From contig JBOIEE010000310.1 in NCBI GenBank assembly GCA_050740975.1, positions 1-17,560 of the forward strand: a stretch of DNA of 17,560 nt, given 5' to 3'. Below, piece after piece: positions 7,953-14,721 of this stretch. The stretch is from JBOHHR01 sp050740975. Lineage in GTDB: Bacteria > Pseudomonadota > Gammaproteobacteria > JBOHHR01. How positions within the stretch are numbered: position 1 is the stretch's first letter; each line of letters begins with the position of its first letter. Under the pieces are notes generated by a model. It was not told where the DNA came from, did no database searches, and saw only the letters and a program-made list of their open reading frames with translations. Both the position numbers and the translations under genes were made by a program.

Positions 7953-8669
7953 CTAGGGGCATGGAAGGCACTTGGTGCATAACCGATCGAACACCCTCCT
8001 CGCCTTCTGGTACAGCATGAAATCCTCCCTATTCAGTTCCGCGAACTCCTCCAACAGAGCACCGTCCATCTGCTCCAACTCATACCCTACCGAGCTTTTT
8101 CTCTCCGGGTTCATATTGAGTCTGGCAACATTCAGATCCGGGTCTATGGCTAATATCCTCTTGAACAGATCCAGGCTCTTCTGATATTCCTCCATAAGCC
8201 CGACAAACAGATACTCTTCAAGATCAGTCCCGTCCAGATACCTTGTCTGCAGGTTTTGTAACCGTGGCTCCTTGACGAAATCCTGAAACCCAAACCCTTT
8301 GTTCATCAAGTCAACATAAATCGGGTTCTTTGGACTCGGGCTTCGCTGCCAATATTTGTAATGCGATATGACCCTTTGCAGCGGATCTCGAAGCCATGCG
8401 GCTTTCCTGTTACCCGGGAACCAACGGTCATATTTCGTCGCCAGGAAATGACCATGAATGCAGCTGACATTAGACCTGATCAGCTTGTGCTTGTCGGCGC
8501 AGCAATACCTAAGTCGATCCAACGTGCTTCTGACGATCTTGGGTCTGTAGTTGATGCCCGCAATGACTATATCGTCGTAATCGCCGTAGTAGGAATCGGC
8601 AAAATGCTGCTGCAGAAGCTTCTGAAATGTCGCCCCGCCCGTCTTGGGTATGTGAACTGAAATTAGCAT
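7953..8669 (-). CDS. Sulfotransferase family 2-like protein (carbohydrate sulfotransferase)
   Basis: A 238-residue protein. The start MLISVHIPKTGGATFQKLL contains the HIPKTGGTT-type 5'-phosphosulfate-binding loop of PAPS-dependent sulfotransferases, and WLRDPLQRVISHYKYW in the middle is the 3'-phosphate-binding motif (RDP-x-R-x-x-S). Known relatives move sulfate from PAPS to glycan hydroxyls or amino groups. Its length is typical for bacterial members. Base composition differs from its neighbours: 8161-8220 has 26 G/C of 60 and 8281-8340 has 27 of 60, whereas 7261-7320 in the next gene has 39 of 60, so it looks acquired. The ATG at 8669 has no clear ribosome site. The acceptor is presumably the polysaccharide made here; PAPS-forming genes are not in the window. 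Confidence 0.88.
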   Translation of the reverse strand: MLISVHIPKTGGATFQKLLQQHFADSYYGDYDDIVIAGINYRPKIVRSTLDRLRYCCADKHKLIRSNVSCIHGHFLATKYDRWFPGNRKAAWLRDPLQRVISHYKYWQRSPSPKNPIYVDLMNKGFGFQDFVKEPRLQNLQTRYLDGTDLEEYLFVGLMEEYQKSLDLFKRILAIDPDLNVARLNMNPERKSSVGYELEQMDGALLEEFAELNREDFMLYQKARRVFDRLCTKCLPCP

Positions 8670-8685
8670 GCGCCAAACGATAAAG

Positions 8686-8697
8686 ATTCAATTGAAT
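8686..8697. other. 12-bp perfect palindrome in AT-rich gap before the sulfotransferase
   Basis: ATTCAATTGAAT is a perfect palindrome within the 65-nt gap between wzt and the sulfotransferase. It lies in an AT-rich stretch on the upstream side of the low-GC gene, where a separate promoter or an insertion boundary might be expected. I see no convincing -35/-10 pair. It may be chance. Confidence 0.3.
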
Positions 8698-8734
8698 ATT
8701 TTCCGGAGAGGTTCATGACGGACGGCCCCTTGCT

Positions 8735-10114
8735 CTACGCGAGCGTCGTCTGCAGTGACCTCCGGGCAGGAATCTCCGCGGATGCGATGGAGGCAGTCGC
8801 GACATAGGAGAAATCGACTACACCATCGGAAAACGATTTGGGGCCCTGCTCAACGCGGAAGGCCACCGCGTCGATAATGCGGTGCAACATTTCATAGTCA
8901 TTTCCACGAACACCACAACTAATAAAGTAGGTATCCCGACCAAGTATGCATGAAAATTCAAAACACACCGTCACAACCTGGCCTGCGCAGACGTCTATCC
9001 CTGGCGCCTTTACTTTCGGGTATGTGCCGCTACCCAGTTGCACACCCGTCACTGTTCTGATCATATTGTAGAAGCGAACGTTAACGCAGTCCTGATGAAA
9101 CAGGACTTCGTAACACAGTCGGTAGCGATCCCCGCTGACCAGGCAATTTACGGCGCGGCCATCCACGCTGACGATCGTGGGGTCCCTGATCACAGCGCCG
9201 TTTTCGGGATAGACGACTACGCTTCTCGATACGAGGCCGGGGTCGAAATACGCTCCGTCTCGTGTCACTGATTTGGCGCCCGAGCTTACAGGCATGGATG
9301 GCTCTTCACCGCCCTGCTCAACCATGCGGCGGTCGTCTTCGCGTATTTCTTGGAGTATCTGCTCCTGACGCTCCTTTGAAGCATAGACGAGCTTCTGGTA
9401 GCGGCTTACCGCGTATTTCGCGTTACCCGTGAAGAGGCGCTCGCCCCCATGCAGGAGCAGCGCGCGATCACAGAGGTCCAAGACAGTACTGGTCGCGTGC
9501 GACACGAACAGGATGGTCCCCCCTCGTCTTTTGATCTCTTCTATCCGGGCAAAGCACTTCCGCTGAAAGGCGGCGTCACCCACCGACAACGCCTCATCGA
9601 CCACGAGGATGTCCGGATCGACATGGATGGCCACCGCAAAGGCAAGCCTGGCGTACATGCCGCTTGAGTAGATCTTGACCGGCTGGTCGATAAACTCGCC
9701 GATGTCTGCAAACGCGGCAATGTCGTCGAACCGGCTGTCGATCTCGCCCTCCTCGTACCCCTGGACGGCGGCACTCACGTAAACATTCTCGCGGCCAGTG
9801 AACTCCGAGTTGAATCCGGCCCCGAGCTCGAGCAAGGCCGCCACGCGCCCGTTCACCCTCACTTCGCCCACCGTGGGCGCGACAGTCCCGCAGACAATCT
9901 GCAGGAGGGTCGATTTTCCCGAGCCATTGCAGCCGATGATACCCACCGTCTCGCCCTTGTAAGTTTCTAGGTCCACGTTGCGAAGGGCCCAGAACTCGTG
10001 GTAGTACGTGCGGCGTCCGCGCATCAGCATCTGCTTCAACCGATCTTGCGGCCGGCTGAATATCGCATAGGCCTTGCCGAGCCCCACGGCCTTGATGGCG
10101 ACTTCAGACGACAT
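8735..10114 (-). CDS. wzt: Wzt: ABC transporter ATPase for polysaccharide export, with C-terminal glycan-binding domain
   Basis: A 459-residue protein from ATG 10114; a TTG two codons earlier is less likely. The N-terminal domain has Walker A GCNGSGKST (61-69), signature YSSGMYARLAF, Walker B ILVVDEALSVGD (169-180) and H-loop LFVSHATS. LELGAGFNSEFTGRENVY is the polysaccharide-exporter version of the Q-loop region. After a charged linker rich in Glu/Arg (about 245-275), residues about 285-440 form the Wzt-C beta-sandwich seen in E. coli O8/O9a-type exporters, where it binds the modified non-reducing end of the chain. A long Wzt therefore suggests a capped or otherwise marked glycan. It overlaps wzm by 11 nt and forms the transporter with it at the inner membrane. 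Confidence 0.95.
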   Translation of the reverse strand: MSSEVAIKAVGLGKAYAIFSRPQDRLKQMLMRGRRTYYHEFWALRNVDLETYKGETVGIIGCNGSGKSTLLQIVCGTVAPTVGEVRVNGRVAALLELGAGFNSEFTGRENVYVSAAVQGYEEGEIDSRFDDIAAFADIGEFIDQPVKIYSSGMYARLAFAVAIHVDPDILVVDEALSVGDAAFQRKCFARIEEIKRRGGTILFVSHATSTVLDLCDRALLLHGGERLFTGNAKYAVSRYQKLVYASKERQEQILQEIREDDRRMVEQGGEEPSMPVSSGAKSVTRDGAYFDPGLVSRSVVVYPENGAVIRDPTIVSVDGRAVNCLVSGDRYRLCYEVLFHQDCVNVRFYNMIRTVTGVQLGSGTYPKVKAPGIDVCAGQVVTVCFEFSCILGRDTYFISCGVRGNDYEMLHRIIDAVAFRVEQGPKSFSDGVVDFSYVATASIASAEIPARRSLQTTLA

Positions 10115-11006
10115 CCGCAAAGCCCCGCTTCGTCAACAGAAACCAAGCCAGCCCCAGCCAGGCGACGCCCAACGCGAGTACCAGGTAGAGCGCCAGTCCC
10201 AGGAAATCGGGCATCAACCCGAACAGAACGACGTTCCTTGCCTGCTCGATGATGTAGGTCAACGGGTTGAGATACATCAGTGTGCGCATCTGCTCCGGAA
10301 GCGCGGACACCGGATAGAAAATTGGGCTCATGAACATCAGGATTGGGAGAACTACTCCGACCACCTGACGGATATCACGAAGAAAGACGCCGACCGACGA
10401 GAGGAACCAGATGCCGCCCATTGTTAGCGGTACGAGCGGCAGAAGGACTGTCGGAAGCCACAGAGCTGTTATGGGAGGCAGTCCGACGAGGATCAGGTGG
10501 GCGAATATCAACACAATGCTGCTGACCAACGCGTTGAACAGAGCGCTGCCCATGGAGACCCACGCCAGGGCCTCTAGCGGAAAAACCACTTTCTTGATAT
10601 AGGAGATGTTTTCAAGCATCAGCCCCGGAGCGCGGCCTACGCACTCGGAAAACAACTGGAACACGATCAGGCCCACGAAGAGCACCAGCGCGAACTCCGC
10701 GCGGCTTCCGACCCCCACTTCCCAGCGGACCCGGAAGACCACGCTGAAGACGAACGTGTAGACAGCCAGCATGAGTACGGGTGTGACGAAAGACCATGCG
10801 AACCCGAGCAGCGATCCGCGGTAGCGACTCGCCACCTCGCGCTTCGCCAGGCGGTAAACCAGTTTGCGGTTCTGCCATAGCGTCGTGAAAACGCGCTGCG
10901 GCCCGTGCTCGCGGAAAGAGAGGCGCGGGCGCTCGGCCGTGCGCACGATGGCGGGGCCCTGCCGGAGAGAGGTTGCTAGGGTTTGATGATCAGCGCCTGC
11001 TACCAC
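10104..11006 (-). CDS. wzm: Wzm: ABC-2 type permease for polysaccharide export
   Basis: A 300-residue inner-membrane protein with about six hydrophobic segments. RLAKREVASRYRGSLLGFAW near residue 50 is the conserved cytosolic lead-in of ABC-2 polysaccharide permeases, followed by TPVLMLAVYTFVFSVVF; other segments include FALVLFVGLIVFQLF, VLPILMFMSPIFYPVSALP and LALYLVLALGVAWLGLAWFL. YLNPLTYIIEQARNVVLFG is a typical late loop. It starts with GTG at 11006, 12 nt after the regulator stop; no strong ribosome site is visible and a GTG about 20 codons downstream is an alternative. Length is slightly above the usual 255-275 because of an N-terminal cytosolic extension. It pairs with Wzt. Confidence 0.94.
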   Translation of the reverse strand: MVAGADHQTLATSLRQGPAIVRTAERPRLSFREHGPQRVFTTLWQNRKLVYRLAKREVASRYRGSLLGFAWSFVTPVLMLAVYTFVFSVVFRVRWEVGVGSRAEFALVLFVGLIVFQLFSECVGRAPGLMLENISYIKKVVFPLEALAWVSMGSALFNALVSSIVLIFAHLILVGLPPITALWLPTVLLPLVPLTMGGIWFLSSVGVFLRDIRQVVGVVLPILMFMSPIFYPVSALPEQMRTLMYLNPLTYIIEQARNVVLFGLMPDFLGLALYLVLALGVAWLGLAWFLLTKRGFADVV

Positions 11007-11018
11007 GAGCTTTGCGTC

Positions 11019-11669
11019 TCACTGTATGGTGGTTTCGCGACGCCGGCCAGCCTTGACGTCCAACAGGGCATGCTCGATCCCCAGGATGCTGGGTACGATG
11101 GTCCTGTCCGCTCCAACCTGGGCTGCGACCTTCCGGTAAGTCACGCCCGGATCTGCAAGACCCGTGATCAGGCATGCGTCGAAGCCGCTACAGTCAGCGA
11201 GCGATGCGAGCACTTGTTTGTCCAGGAAGCGCGTGCCGCCCAACGCGGGATCGTAGACCCCAACGACCGTAATGCCCTGCTCGATCGCCCGAAGGGAGGC
11301 GATCTCGGCCAGCTCCGAGGCGCCACAGAGCACGAGTCGCGACCAGCCGTGTTTTCGGCACGCTGCTAAGGCCTCGGAGCACGACTCGCCCGCCCTACGA
11401 TAGAAAGCAAACGACACGATCAGGTAGCGCGCAGTGAGTCGGCTCTTTTCTGCAAAGCCCTTCGGGGTCAGATAGTAAAGATACCGATTCGCCGGCGCCT
11501 GCTTGATCTTCACAAGTCCCTTGCGAGTACATCGTTTCAGGTACGAATTCGCCAAACCCAGCGCTACCCCCAGGCGATCGGCGATATGCCGCTGGCTGAG
11601 ATCGCTCTTCTGCTCTATCGCCGAAAGGATTTCAAGGGTAACGGCTTCTTCTTTCTCTGGTGCGTTCAT
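11019..11669 (-). CDS. Winged-helix regulator (EPS-associated MarR-like) with Rossmann-like C-terminal domain
   Basis: A 216-residue protein from ATG 11669. Residues about 11-90 form a winged helix: LEILSAIEQKSDLSQRHIAD, RLGVALGLANSYLKRCTRKG and YYLTPKGFAEKSRLTARYL, which match the small EPS-associated MarR-type regulators that often head polysaccharide operons. Residues about 108-200 look like a nucleotide-binding fold: RLVLCGASELAEIASLRAI with alternating strands and helices, GITVVGVYD, and FDACLITGLADPG. The C-terminal part could sense a nucleotide sugar or another small ligand; that is inference. It is the first gene of the operon and follows a promoter with almost no leader. A TTG 13 codons upstream lies in the promoter's -35 box and is not a credible start. 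Confidence 0.85.
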   Translation of the reverse strand: MNAPEKEEAVTLEILSAIEQKSDLSQRHIADRLGVALGLANSYLKRCTRKGLVKIKQAPANRYLYYLTPKGFAEKSRLTARYLIVSFAFYRRAGESCSEALAACRKHGWSRLVLCGASELAEIASLRAIEQGITVVGVYDPALGGTRFLDKQVLASLADCSGFDACLITGLADPGVTYRKVAAQVGADRTIVPSILGIEHALLDVKAGRRRETTIQ

Positions 11670-11678
11670 GTTTTGAAC

Positions 11679-11708
11679 ACTATAGGTTAAGCATCTCGCT
11701 AGAGTCAA
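11679..11708 (-). promoter_or_regulatory. Sigma70-like promoter of the polysaccharide operon
   Basis: On the minus strand, TTGACT (11708-11703) and TATAGT (11684-11679) are separated by 18 nt; they match the consensus at five of six positions each. Only 9 nt separate the -10 box from the ATG at 11669, so initiation about 7 nt after the -10 would give a leader of 0-3 nt. No Shine-Dalgarno site is present before the ATG, consistent with leaderless translation. Confidence 0.75.
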
Positions 11709-12007
11709 GTCATCAACGGGCGGGAGCGGTGGGAGCGGCCTGGCAAGACACCGCGTCAGCCTGCTACAATGCTAACTGACTCTCGCCTCAGGCACGGAGA
11801 CATCCAGCTTACCGCGCGTTCGCAATGCAACTCCAGAGGCAATTTTTTCGCCTGGCACAGGATTGGTCCGCCTAGCTAGTGGTGCCGATTCGGGGTCAGC
11901 GAGACGGGCGAGCGTTTTGGCCCCGGCTTGGTGCGTCCCCGTACCCGAAAGCGCTATCGCGAGCTTGGCCCCAACCGTCTCGATCTCATCCCAGAAGAGA
12001 TCGCTGT
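11709..12007. other. Divergent intergenic region between regulator and aminotransferase
   Basis: This region separates the minus-strand operon from the plus-strand aminotransferase; with the promoter stretch it spans 338 nt between start codons. It holds a short direct repeat GGGAGCGG at 11722-11729 and 11731-11738 (period 9) and a weak plus-strand promoter candidate described separately. I see no convincing gene: open frames here have no recognisable motifs. Confidence 0.6.
11740..11770 (+). promoter_or_regulatory. Weak candidate promoter for the aminotransferase gene
   Basis: CTGGCA (11740-11745) and TACAAT (11765-11770) are separated by 19 nt on the plus strand. The -10 matches consensus at five of six positions, the -35 at four. 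The spacer is long, and the implied 5' leader would be about 230 nt. Confidence 0.35.
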
Positions 12008-13141
12008 ATGAAGGCACAACAGAACATCGCGTTCATCGATTTACAAGCACAGCAGGCTCGCATTCGCGTCAAGATCGACGCGGCAATCGCCCGCGTACTC
12101 GATCACGGCCAATACATCCTTGGTCCCGAGATCGCGGGCCTTGAGCGGCGGCTCGCCGAGTTTTGCTGCGCGCGGCATGCGATCACCTGCGCAAGCGGCA
12201 CGGACGCGTTGCTGCTCGTCCTCATGGCAAAGGGGATCGGGGTTGGCGACGCCGTATTCCTGCCGTCATTCACCTTCGTCTCGACTGCCGAAGTGGTCGC
12301 CGTCCTCGGCGCAACCCCCGTGTTCCTGGATGTCGAGCCCGACACGTACCTGATGCGGATAAGACAGCTCGAAGAAGCGATCGCATATGCGGCCAAGCGG
12401 CGCTTGAGACCGCGCGCCGTGATCCCGGTTGATCTCTTCGGCCAGCCGAACGACTACGCGGCCGTGGAAACGATCGCGCAGCGTCATGGTTTATTTGTTC
12501 TTGCCGACGCAGCGCAAAGCTTTGGTGCGAGCCGCAATGGCCGCCGCGTGGGGGTTCTTGCGCCGGTTACGGCGACCAGCTTCTTTCCGGCGAAGCCGCT
12601 TGGTTGCTATGGCGACGGCGGTGCGGTTATCACCGATGACGAGGAACTCGCGCATTTGATCGAGAGCCTGCGAATCCACGGCAAGGGGATGGACAAATAT
12701 GACAACGTCCGCATAGGTATCAACGGACGGATGGACACGTTGCAGGCGGCGATCCTCATCGAGAAGCTTGCTATTTTTGCCGATGAGGTCGAGCGGCGGG
12801 AGCGCATCGGTCGCCGCTACTCGGAGGCGCTCGCAGATGTCGTACAGGTACCGCGGGTCGAAGAAGGCGTCACTTGCGCGTGGGCGCAGTACACCATCCA
12901 GGTGGATGATCGCGCTGGTTTCGCCGCACGCCTCAAAGCAGCGGGCGTGCCGACTGCGCTCTACTACCCGACACCGCTGCACAAGCAGACTGCTTATTCA
13001 CGCTTCCCCGTGGCACCGGGGGGCGCCCCGAATTCGGAGGCGCTCGCCGCACGCGTCATAAGCCTGCCGATGCATCCCTATCTCGAGCAGGCGACGCAGC
13101 ACCACATCATCGAGGCGATCCGGCAAGCGGCGAAAATCTAA
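12008..13141 (+). CDS. DegT/DnrJ/EryC1/StrS sugar aminotransferase, WbpE-like
   Basis: A 377-residue PLP enzyme from ATG 12008 with AGAAGAG upstream; the frame is open for 43 codons before it, but that extension has no family similarity. IDLQAQQARIRVKIDAAI, HGQYILGPE and CASGTDALLL open the protein; DAAQSFGAS (167-175) binds the PLP ring; SFFPAKPLGCYGDGGA carries the Schiff-base lysine at 196; SLPMHPYL ends the conserved core. These blocks closely resemble WbpE/WlbC, which aminate UDP-3-keto-GlcNAcA on the way to di-N-acetylated uronic acids. The usual partners (WbpA, WbpB, WbpD types) are not in the window, so the substrate is open. It is transcribed away from the polysaccharide operon and probably serves the same glycan or a second one encoded elsewhere. 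Confidence 0.92.
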   Translation: MKAQQNIAFIDLQAQQARIRVKIDAAIARVLDHGQYILGPEIAGLERRLAEFCCARHAITCASGTDALLLVLMAKGIGVGDAVFLPSFTFVSTAEVVAVLGATPVFLDVEPDTYLMRIRQLEEAIAYAAKRRLRPRAVIPVDLFGQPNDYAAVETIAQRHGLFVLADAAQSFGASRNGRRVGVLAPVTATSFFPAKPLGCYGDGGAVITDDEELAHLIESLRIHGKGMDKYDNVRIGINGRMDTLQAAILIEKLAIFADEVERRERIGRRYSEALADVVQVPRVEEGVTCAWAQYTIQVDDRAGFAARLKAAGVPTALYYPTPLHKQTAYSRFPVAPGGAPNSEALAARVISLPMHPYLEQATQHHIIEAIRQAAKI

Positions 13142-13248
13142 CTGGGGGAGCAACATAGACACCCGATCCAAATTCTGGAGTGACTGGTTGATCACACGCT
13201 CAGGCTCTCCTTTGAGTCAGGCGAATTCTTCGGTGCGCTTCAAGGCTG
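13142..13248. other. Intergenic stretch between convergent genes
   Basis: Between the aminotransferase stop and the degenerate DUF2442 gene on the other strand. No strong hairpin with a T run is visible, so the terminator of the aminotransferase gene is not identified. Confidence 0.5.
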
Positions 13249-13524
13249 TCACTCCTTGCTCGCGTGGCTCCAAACCAGTGAGTGCATCAGTAAACTGCTC
13301 ATGGATAAATCCGATGTTGGGGGACGCTCTCTTGAAGTTTTTAAATTCGCGTGGACCGTGAGTTCCCATTGTGCACGCTGGTCTTGGGTTGCGCGTAAAA
13401 GGCGTGGGAACCATTGCAACGGCGCCGAGATCTCCCGGCCATCGGCAAGAACAACGTGTAATGCAACCTCACTGAAGGAAACGTCTATCGCGAGAGGCTC
13501 AACTCTCTCTGCTAAAATGTTCAT
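13249..13524 (-). pseudogene. DUF2442 protein, probably degenerate at the C-terminus
   Basis: From ATG 13524, preceded by a perfect AGGAGGT 3 nt upstream, the first 56 residues match DUF2442: VSFSEVALHVVLADGREIS followed by APLQWFPRLLRAT and QRAQWEL. Family members then continue with a segment resembling GIHWPDIDEDLSVEGLL; here the frame reads TVHANLKTSRERPP, which does not fit, then SDLSMSSLLMHSL. In another frame, about 13,217-13,320, FIHEQFTDALTGLEPREQ resembles the family's acidic-leucine ending, so a frameshift in or near 13,325-13,365 is likely. DUF2442 usually follows DUF4160 in a two-gene, toxin-antitoxin-like pair, as it does here. The biochemical role is not known to me. An intact but divergent gene remains possible. 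Confidence 0.65.
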
Positions 13525-13606
13525 TCCACCTCCTTTCAATTTCGTCTCTGTTTTCTTCGATCAGCTTGGCAAGCTCGTTCAATTCGTGGCTACGGAAATT
13601 GCGAGA
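13499..13606 (-). pseudogene. C-terminal remnant of a DUF4160 gene
   Basis: An open frame of 35 codons without a start codon encodes SRNFRSHELNELAKLIEENR followed by DEIERRWNEHF, the typical C-terminal helix pair of DUF4160 (pattern GF...ELN.I..LIEEN......W.E.F). A TAA at 13607-13609 bounds it upstream, and the N-terminal half of the family is absent in all frames up to the ureD stop at 13,658. It overlaps the DUF2442 start by 26 nt, with the DUF2442 ribosome site inside it, which is the usual layout of the pair. It was too short and start-less to be called as a gene. The missing 5' part suggests a deletion or recombination joint between 13,606 and 13,658. Confidence 0.65.
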
Positions 13607-13625
13607 TTAGCTTCCGCCTCCTTGA

Positions 13626-13649
13626 CTACTCTTTCAAATAACAGAGTAG
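13626..13649. other. Inverted repeat just after ureD
   Basis: CTACTCT (13626-13632) and AGAGTAG (13643-13649) form a 7-bp stem with a 10-nt AT-rich loop, 9 nt past the ureD stop. There is no U tract after it in the ureD direction, so it is a poor terminator candidate. It lies exactly at the junction between ureD and the DUF4160 remnant. Confidence 0.35.
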
Positions 13650-13657
13650 CGTTTGCT

Positions 13658-14518
13658 TCAAGTCTGCCAAATGCGCGGCGGACACGCGGGGCGGCCGATA
13701 AGCATTGGTCGAATCACCCCCCAGGTGGATGCAAAGCAGGCCCGCGCCGCTTCGGCCGTATTACCCAGAAAGCGACAGACCAATAGCTTATCGAGCAGGG
13801 TGACGCTAAACAAATTTGGCTCTGCCGAACGCACGGATGTGCGCACGACTTCAAGCACCTCGGCAGTGGCCGGAAACGCCACCAGAGTGCCCCACACCGG
13901 CCGAGCGGCGAGCCCCCAGGGCGCGGACAGGGCCGCGCTTTCGCCTTGCAAGGAAGCGCGTTCGACGAGTAACGGTGCGCCCTCGCTCCACAGTTCCAAG
14001 CACGGACGGAAAAGCCCCCCACTGAACGGCTCCCCAGCCGCCGGCCTCCCAAGGCATACCACCTCCCAGCCGATGAAGCGCGCGTCTCCCGAGAGCATAA
14101 CCTGGGTCGTCAGCTCAGCCCGGCATCCAGGAAACAAGATGCTCTCTTGAGGCAGCCATTCAGCGCTACCGCCGTCGAGCTTGATGGTTTGCCGCTGCAC
14201 CGATAACGGCCCGAGCGAGCGGTAAAACTTGCCGGCAGCAGGCGTAGTGATCAACGCGTGCGCCCCGCTCGCCACATCGATGCGCACCTCGAGCTGGTCG
14301 CCTCCCACCACCCCACCCGGCGGGTGCAGCAGATACACATGACAGACGCTTTGTTCGGGATAAAACGGCTTTTGCACCAGCAGCGGCCCCTCGTGGCGGC
14401 GCCTGGAGAGAACTGTGCGCCCAGCGTGCTTCTCGAACCCCAACTCGAGGCGGGCCCGCCAACCTTGATTCGAAGTCTTAGTGCAGTTTGACTGAGTCAA
14501 GGGAACCGGGATGATCAA
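13658..14518 (-). CDS. ureD: Urease accessory protein UreD (UreH), orphan
   Basis: A 286-residue protein of normal family length. WRARLELGFEKHAGRTVLSR starts the conserved region, LLHPPGGVVGGDQLEV (63-78) and TTPAAGKFYRS (91-101) are the two strongest UreD signatures, and GRPACPPRIWQT is the usual C-terminus. UreD works with UreF and UreG to load nickel into urease. The start is TTG at 14518 with GGGAG 6 nt upstream; no ATG is available nearby in frame. In most genomes ureA, ureB and ureC follow directly, but here the next sequence is a DUF4160 remnant and then a convergent sugar gene. It is therefore a dispersed accessory gene or the stump of a broken urease operon. The frame is intact, which argues for recent separation or continued use. 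Confidence 0.93.
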   Translation of the reverse strand: MIIPVPLTQSNCTKTSNQGWRARLELGFEKHAGRTVLSRRRHEGPLLVQKPFYPEQSVCHVYLLHPPGGVVGGDQLEVRIDVASGAHALITTPAAGKFYRSLGPLSVQRQTIKLDGGSAEWLPQESILFPGCRAELTTQVMLSGDARFIGWEVVCLGRPAAGEPFSGGLFRPCLELWSEGAPLLVERASLQGESAALSAPWGLAARPVWGTLVAFPATAEVLEVVRTSVRSAEPNLFSVTLLDKLLVCRFLGNTAEAARACFASTWGVIRPMLIGRPACPPRIWQT

Positions 14519-14631
14519 TCCCTACTCCCAAAGACTGCGGCCTTGTGCTTCCCGCAGGTTTGCTCGATGCGAGCGACGTTCACTTGGTAGTCCTCAGCTT
14601 TATTTAACCGTCCCATGGGAGAACTGCGTCG

Positions 14632-14662
14632 TTTTCGTTTCTAAGGAAACGCGCAGTATAAT
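14632..14662 (+). promoter_or_regulatory. Candidate promoter with an inverted repeat between the -35 and -10 regions
   Basis: TATAAT at 14657-14662 is a perfect -10 box. The best upstream match, TTTTCG at 14632, is weak and 19 nt away. CGTTTC-TAAG-GAAACG (14636-14651) is a perfect 6-bp inverted repeat lying directly upstream of the -10, where a repressor or activator could bind. It would drive the small debris genes and the DUF2269 gene. Confidence 0.45.
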
Positions 14663-14721
14663 CGACGAGGCATTAAAGAGCGGAATGGCTTGCGCTCTCG
14701 CTCAAGCCGGCGGGGTGGACG

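Noticed and set aside
11670..11708. TTG start at 11708 for the regulator.
   Set aside because: The TTG is the first triplet of the -35 box, so it would not be in the transcript.
11879..12007. 43-codon upstream extension of the aminotransferase frame.
   Set aside because: It is Arg/Pro-rich without family similarity; conserved WbpE-type sequence begins right after ATG 12008.
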